Below are positions 61,272 through 64,000 of a stretch of DNA of 64,000 bases, piece by piece; within the stretch, counting starts at the first letter, position 1; each line of letters begins with the position of its first letter. Position numbers and translations under genes: made by a program. The DNA lies in NCBI RefSeq assembly GCF_014884995.1, contig NZ_JABMII010000004.1:1-64000 (forward strand). The letters run 5' to 3'. The notes below the pieces were generated by a model. That model was not told the DNA's origin and did no database searches. It was given only the letters and a program-made list of their open reading frames with translations. The DNA comes from Spirabiliibacterium pneumoniae. GTDB taxonomy: Bacteria > Pseudomonadota > Gammaproteobacteria > Enterobacterales > Pasteurellaceae.

Positions 61272-61730
61272 ATGAGTGAAAAATATGTTGTAACCTGGGA
61301 TATGTTCCAAATGCACGCACGCAAACTTGCTGAACGCCTGCTGCCTGCCTCCCAATGGAAAGGCATTATTGCGGTAAGCCGCGGTGGCTTATTTCCTGCT
61401 GCCGTATTGGCTCGTGAATTGGGACTGCGTCACATTGAAACCGCCTGCATTGCGAGCTATGAACACGATCAGCAAAGCGAAATCAAGGTGCTACACGCCG
61501 CGCAAGGAGATGGCGACGGCTTTATCGTGGTGGACGATCTCGTTGATACTGGCAACACTGCCCGCGCCCTGCGCGAAATGTATCCCAAAGCGCGCTTCGT
61601 GACCGTTTTCGCCAAACCCGCAGGCGCCGATCTCGTCGACGACTACGTTATTGATATTCCACAAAATACCTGGATCGAACAACCTTGGGATATGGGCATC
61701 ACCTTCGTCCCACCACTGGCTAGAAAATAG
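61272..61730 (+). CDS. gpt: Xanthine-guanine phosphoribosyltransferase
   Basis: A 152-residue purine salvage enzyme. The PRPP loop [15 protein letters not shown] and [14 protein letters not shown] are typical, and the end [15 protein letters not shown] matches E. coli Gpt. Single gene with AAGGG before the start. Confidence 0.97.
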   Translation: MSEKYVVTWDMFQMHARKLAERLLPASQWKGIIAVSRGGLFPAAVLARELGLRHIETACIASYEHDQQSEIKVLHAAQGDGDGFIVVDDLVDTGNTARALREMYPKARFVTVFAKPAGADLVDDYVIDIPQNTWIEQPWDMGITFVPPLARK

Positions 61731-61740
61731 GAAGTATAAA

Positions 61741-61767
61741 AAAACCGCACGTTAAAGTGCGGTTTTT
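61741..61767. terminator. Terminator after gpt
   Basis: AAAACCGCAC-GTTAAA-GTGCGGTTTTT, built from a partly matched uptake word pair; lies between convergent gpt and kdgT. Confidence 0.85.
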
Positions 61768-61783
61768 ATTATCAACAAATTAG

Positions 61784-62767
61784 TTATACCTTCAAATTGT
61801 GGTTTATTTCGGCGCTTTCTTGTTCGCCAAAGCGTTTGCACCAGAAGGCGGTGATGATTGGTACAACAATTGATGTTACCACAACGGATGTTGCTACAAG
61901 TGCGGTTGCAGCGGGTGCAACTGGGGCAAAAGCAGGCACCATACCAGCGATGATCACAGGGTTGGCAACCGCAGCACCCGCGGTGCTTGATGCCGCAAGC
62001 CCTGCGCCGCCGTTACCGCCAGCGATAAATTTGTCAGCCAAAATCAGTGGGATACCTGTGACCACAATGACGCCTAAGCCTAAGAACACACCAAGCAAGC
62101 CTGTGTCGAGCACAACAGCGAGATTGATGGTGTTACCTAGTGCATAGCCAAAAAATGGAATCATTAACATAGTGCCTTGACTAAAGAAGGCTTTACACTC
62201 TTTGTCGAGGTTACCCAATACAAAGCCGATGATAAATGGCAACACAGCACCCACGAATAAATGCGGTTCAAATTGTGCTACACCTGTTGTGCCTAAAATC
62301 ATCATGGTAACCAATGGGCCAGATTCAATTGACATCAATACAAATGCGCCAGCTTCTTCTTTTGAGCCGTATTGCGCCATAAGGGAGGCATAAAGGCCGC
62401 CATTGGTCATATCCATCGCCGTTACGATAGCCAGTGTGGAAAGCCCAGCAAAAAAGCCCGTTTCGATCATGCCACCAGGAATCAGTTTCACACACAACAT
62501 ACCGACCACCCACGCAACTGCAATTTTGGTGACTAACAGTGTACCTGATTTACGAATAACGGTACCCGTGGCGCGCAAGTCGATGCTTGCCCCCATACAG
62601 AAGAACCACACAGATAAAATCGGCACTGTGCCATGAATTAATCCGTTAGTGAAAGAGCCAAAATATTTGCCCGCATCTGGTGCAAAAGTATTAGTCAATG
62701 CGCCTAATAAAAGTGGAATCAACATTAGCCCGCCTGGGAAACGTTGCACTGCTTGCATAATTTTCAT
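61784..62767 (-). CDS. kdgT: 2-keto-3-deoxygluconate permease
   Basis: A 327-residue transporter with about ten membrane helices. [20 protein letters not shown] at the start and [24 protein letters not shown] in the second half are the KdgT signatures. It imports 2-keto-3-deoxygluconate by proton symport. It lies 21 bases after kduI, so probably one operon. Confidence 0.95.
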   Translation of the reverse strand: MKIMQAVQRFPGGLMLIPLLLGALTNTFAPDAGKYFGSFTNGLIHGTVPILSVWFFCMGASIDLRATGTVIRKSGTLLVTKIAVAWVVGMLCVKLIPGGMIETGFFAGLSTLAIVTAMDMTNGGLYASLMAQYGSKEEAGAFVLMSIESGPLVTMMILGTTGVAQFEPHLFVGAVLPFIIGFVLGNLDKECKAFFSQGTMLMIPFFGYALGNTINLAVVLDTGLLGVFLGLGVIVVTGIPLILADKFIAGGNGGAGLAASSTAGAAVANPVIIAGMVPAFAPVAPAATALVATSVVVTSIVVPIITAFWCKRFGEQESAEINHNLKV

Positions 62768-62788
62768 GATAGTGTCCTCAAAAAATAA

Positions 62789-63631
62789 TTAACGTAATTC
62801 GGTGATCTTGAGATTATCCATGTCATCAAAGGCTTTATTTTCTCCACCCATCGCCCAAATAAAGCTGTAATTAGCCGTGCCAGCACCACAGTGAATGCTC
62901 CAAGATGGACTAATGATCGCCTCTTCGTTTTGCATCACAATATGGCGTGTTTCGGTTGGCTGCCCCATGATGTGGAACACGGCATTGTCTTTTGGCACTT
63001 CAAAATAGAAATAAATTTCCATGCGGCGTTCATGAGTATGACATGGCATTGAGTTCCACACGCTGCCAGGTTTAAGTTGAGTCAATCCCATCGAAAGTTG
63101 GCAGGTTTCCAGCACATCTGGGTGAATAAATTGATTAATCACACGGTCATTAGCGGTTTCCATTGCTCCCATTGGGCGCTTGTTGGCGTTAGCCATTGGG
63201 ATAAAGGTGGTTTTACACGGTTTATGCGCAGGAGCAGAAACCATATAGAATTTCGCAGGTTTATCGGCATTTTTGCTACTAAAAGTAACATTTTTTGTGC
63301 CCATAGTGATGTATAAACAATCGGTGTACGCCATTTCAAAAGTTTGATCATCGGCTTTAATCACACCTTCTCCGCCTACATTAAAAATCCCAATTTCACG
63401 GCGCTCTAAAAAGTAGTGTGTACCGAAAGTGTGCCAGATATCTAAACCTTTTTCTAACGAAACCTCTTCTTTCACAGGCATACATCCCACGGTCACCATG
63501 CGATCCACATGACTATATACTGTGGTTAATTCGTCTGCACGGAAAAGGTTCTGCACCAAAAATTCATTTCGCACTTCTTCAGTGGTGTAACGTTTGAAAT
63601 CATTTGGGTTAACACTGTAACGAGTATCCAT
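62789..63631 (-). CDS. kduI: 5-keto-4-deoxyuronate isomerase
   Basis: A 280-residue cupin enzyme of pectin/glycosaminoglycan unsaturated uronate breakdown. The metal site is visible in NSMPCHTHERRMEIYFYF (His, His, Glu) and ISPSWSIHCGAGT. Length equals the E. coli enzyme (278). It lies 26 bases after the regulator gene. Confidence 0.96.
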   Translation of the reverse strand: MDTRYSVNPNDFKRYTTEEVRNEFLVQNLFRADELTTVYSHVDRMVTVGCMPVKEEVSLEKGLDIWHTFGTHYFLERREIGIFNVGGEGVIKADDQTFEMAYTDCLYITMGTKNVTFSSKNADKPAKFYMVSAPAHKPCKTTFIPMANANKRPMGAMETANDRVINQFIHPDVLETCQLSMGLTQLKPGSVWNSMPCHTHERRMEIYFYFEVPKDNAVFHIMGQPTETRHIVMQNEEAIISPSWSIHCGAGTANYSFIWAMGGENKAFDDMDNLKITELR

Positions 63632-63657
63632 ATTATTCTCCTATGGTTAAAGCGAGC

Positions 63658-64000
63658 TCAAAGTGAGCCGCGTTTGATCAATTTGCACTCAAGATACCGC
63701 TCAACGCGGCCATCTCGGCCGTGAATTTTTTCAAGTAAACACTGGGCACTGAGCTGCCCCATTGCAAAAGTCGGCTGCTCAAGCACTGTCATACCTAGCC
63801 CCGCCAACTCCATCCATGGCCAATTATCCACACCACACAGCCCAACATCTTGTGGTGCGCGTAAATTGTGCTGTTTCATAAACGCACCTATATGCTGCAA
63901 CACCATGCCGTTAGCTGCCAAAAAGGCCATTCTCTCGCCCTTATGTGCCTCCACAAAGCCTAAGCACTGGGCATGCAACGATGCTTTATGACTAAACTCC
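63658..64000 (-). CDS. LacI-family regulator, C-terminal part (cut by window edge)
   Basis: The reading frame is open to the window end, so the DNA-binding part lies outside. The visible 114 residues are the end of a periplasmic-binding-like effector domain: FLAANGMVLQHIGAFMKQHNLRAPQDVGLCGVDNWPWMELAGLGMTVLEQPTFAMGQ. It probably senses 2-keto-3-deoxygluconate or a related uronate and controls kduI-kdgT, directly downstream on the same strand. Confidence 0.88.
   Translation of the reverse strand, partial: EFSHKASLHAQCLGFVEAHKGERMAFLAANGMVLQHIGAFMKQHNLRAPQDVGLCGVDNWPWMELAGLGMTVLEQPTFAMGQLSAQCLLEKIHGRDGRVERYLECKLIKRGSL

Overview
The window is from a gamma-proteobacterium of the family Pasteurellaceae. 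The Haemophilus-type DNA uptake word AAGTGCGGT and its complement recur throughout, often as head-to-head pairs acting as terminators. The housekeeping block (rpsU-dnaG-rpoD, tatABC, ubiEJB, hemB, gor, prlC, pepD) has the Pasteurellaceae/enterobacterial form. Genus is not decidable by eye; Haemophilus, Aggregatibacter, Avibacterium and Pasteurella are all possible.

Layout. (1) 1-4500: part of a P4-satellite-like integrative element, with a P4-type integrase (3116-4366), two Icd/Ash-type small genes behind a promoter and an early terminator, a four-copy iteron-like array (1465-1600), and a YafO-like toxin overlapping an unfamiliar partner gene. It abuts the phage late operon right after the major capsid gene, so it probably sits inside the prophage and separates head from tail genes. 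(2) 4537-40573: a lambdoid prophage with podovirus-like head genes. Rightward functions lie on the minus strand: cro, cII-like, Rha-like, O with seven iterons, P, Dam-like methylase, DUF1367, DUF1364, RusA, Q, a strong late promoter with three stacked terminators, methyltransferase, HNH, lysozyme, terminase, portal, fibre-like genes, scaffold and capsid. Leftward functions lie on the plus strand: an oL/pL promoter with the same operator word as oR, boxA, a basic N-like protein, two antirepressors with RNA leaders, Bet, YqaJ exonuclease, SSB, a PD-(D/E)XK-like protein, Xis and Int. Int ends next to tRNA-Ile2(CAU), the attachment gene. (3) 40597-64000: core chromosome with rpoD-dnaG-rpsU, tsaD, plsY, folB, a YigB-type phosphatase, prlC, rlmJ, gor, hemB, tatCBA, ubiBJE, pepD, gpt and the kdgT-kduI hexuronate genes with a LacI regulator running off the end.

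The most interesting locus is 24097-26249, between the cI repressor and pL, the place where lambdoid phages carry lysogeny-expressed exclusion genes such as rexAB. It has its own promoter, is insulated from cI by a hairpin, is AT-rich, and encodes a GHKL ATPase, a STAS-like (DUF4325-type) protein and a PIN-domain nuclease in one operon. The ATPase/STAS pair resembles the anti-sigma/anti-anti-sigma partner switch; coupled to a PIN nuclease it suggests an undescribed phage-defence or toxin system. A HigBA-type toxin-antitoxin pair follows it.

Other notable control layers are a C4-type antisense RNA before the first antirepressor, a second structured leader before the other antirepressor, a 552-bp collinear repeat shared by the two antirepressor genes, and a tRNA-like RNA without a D arm.
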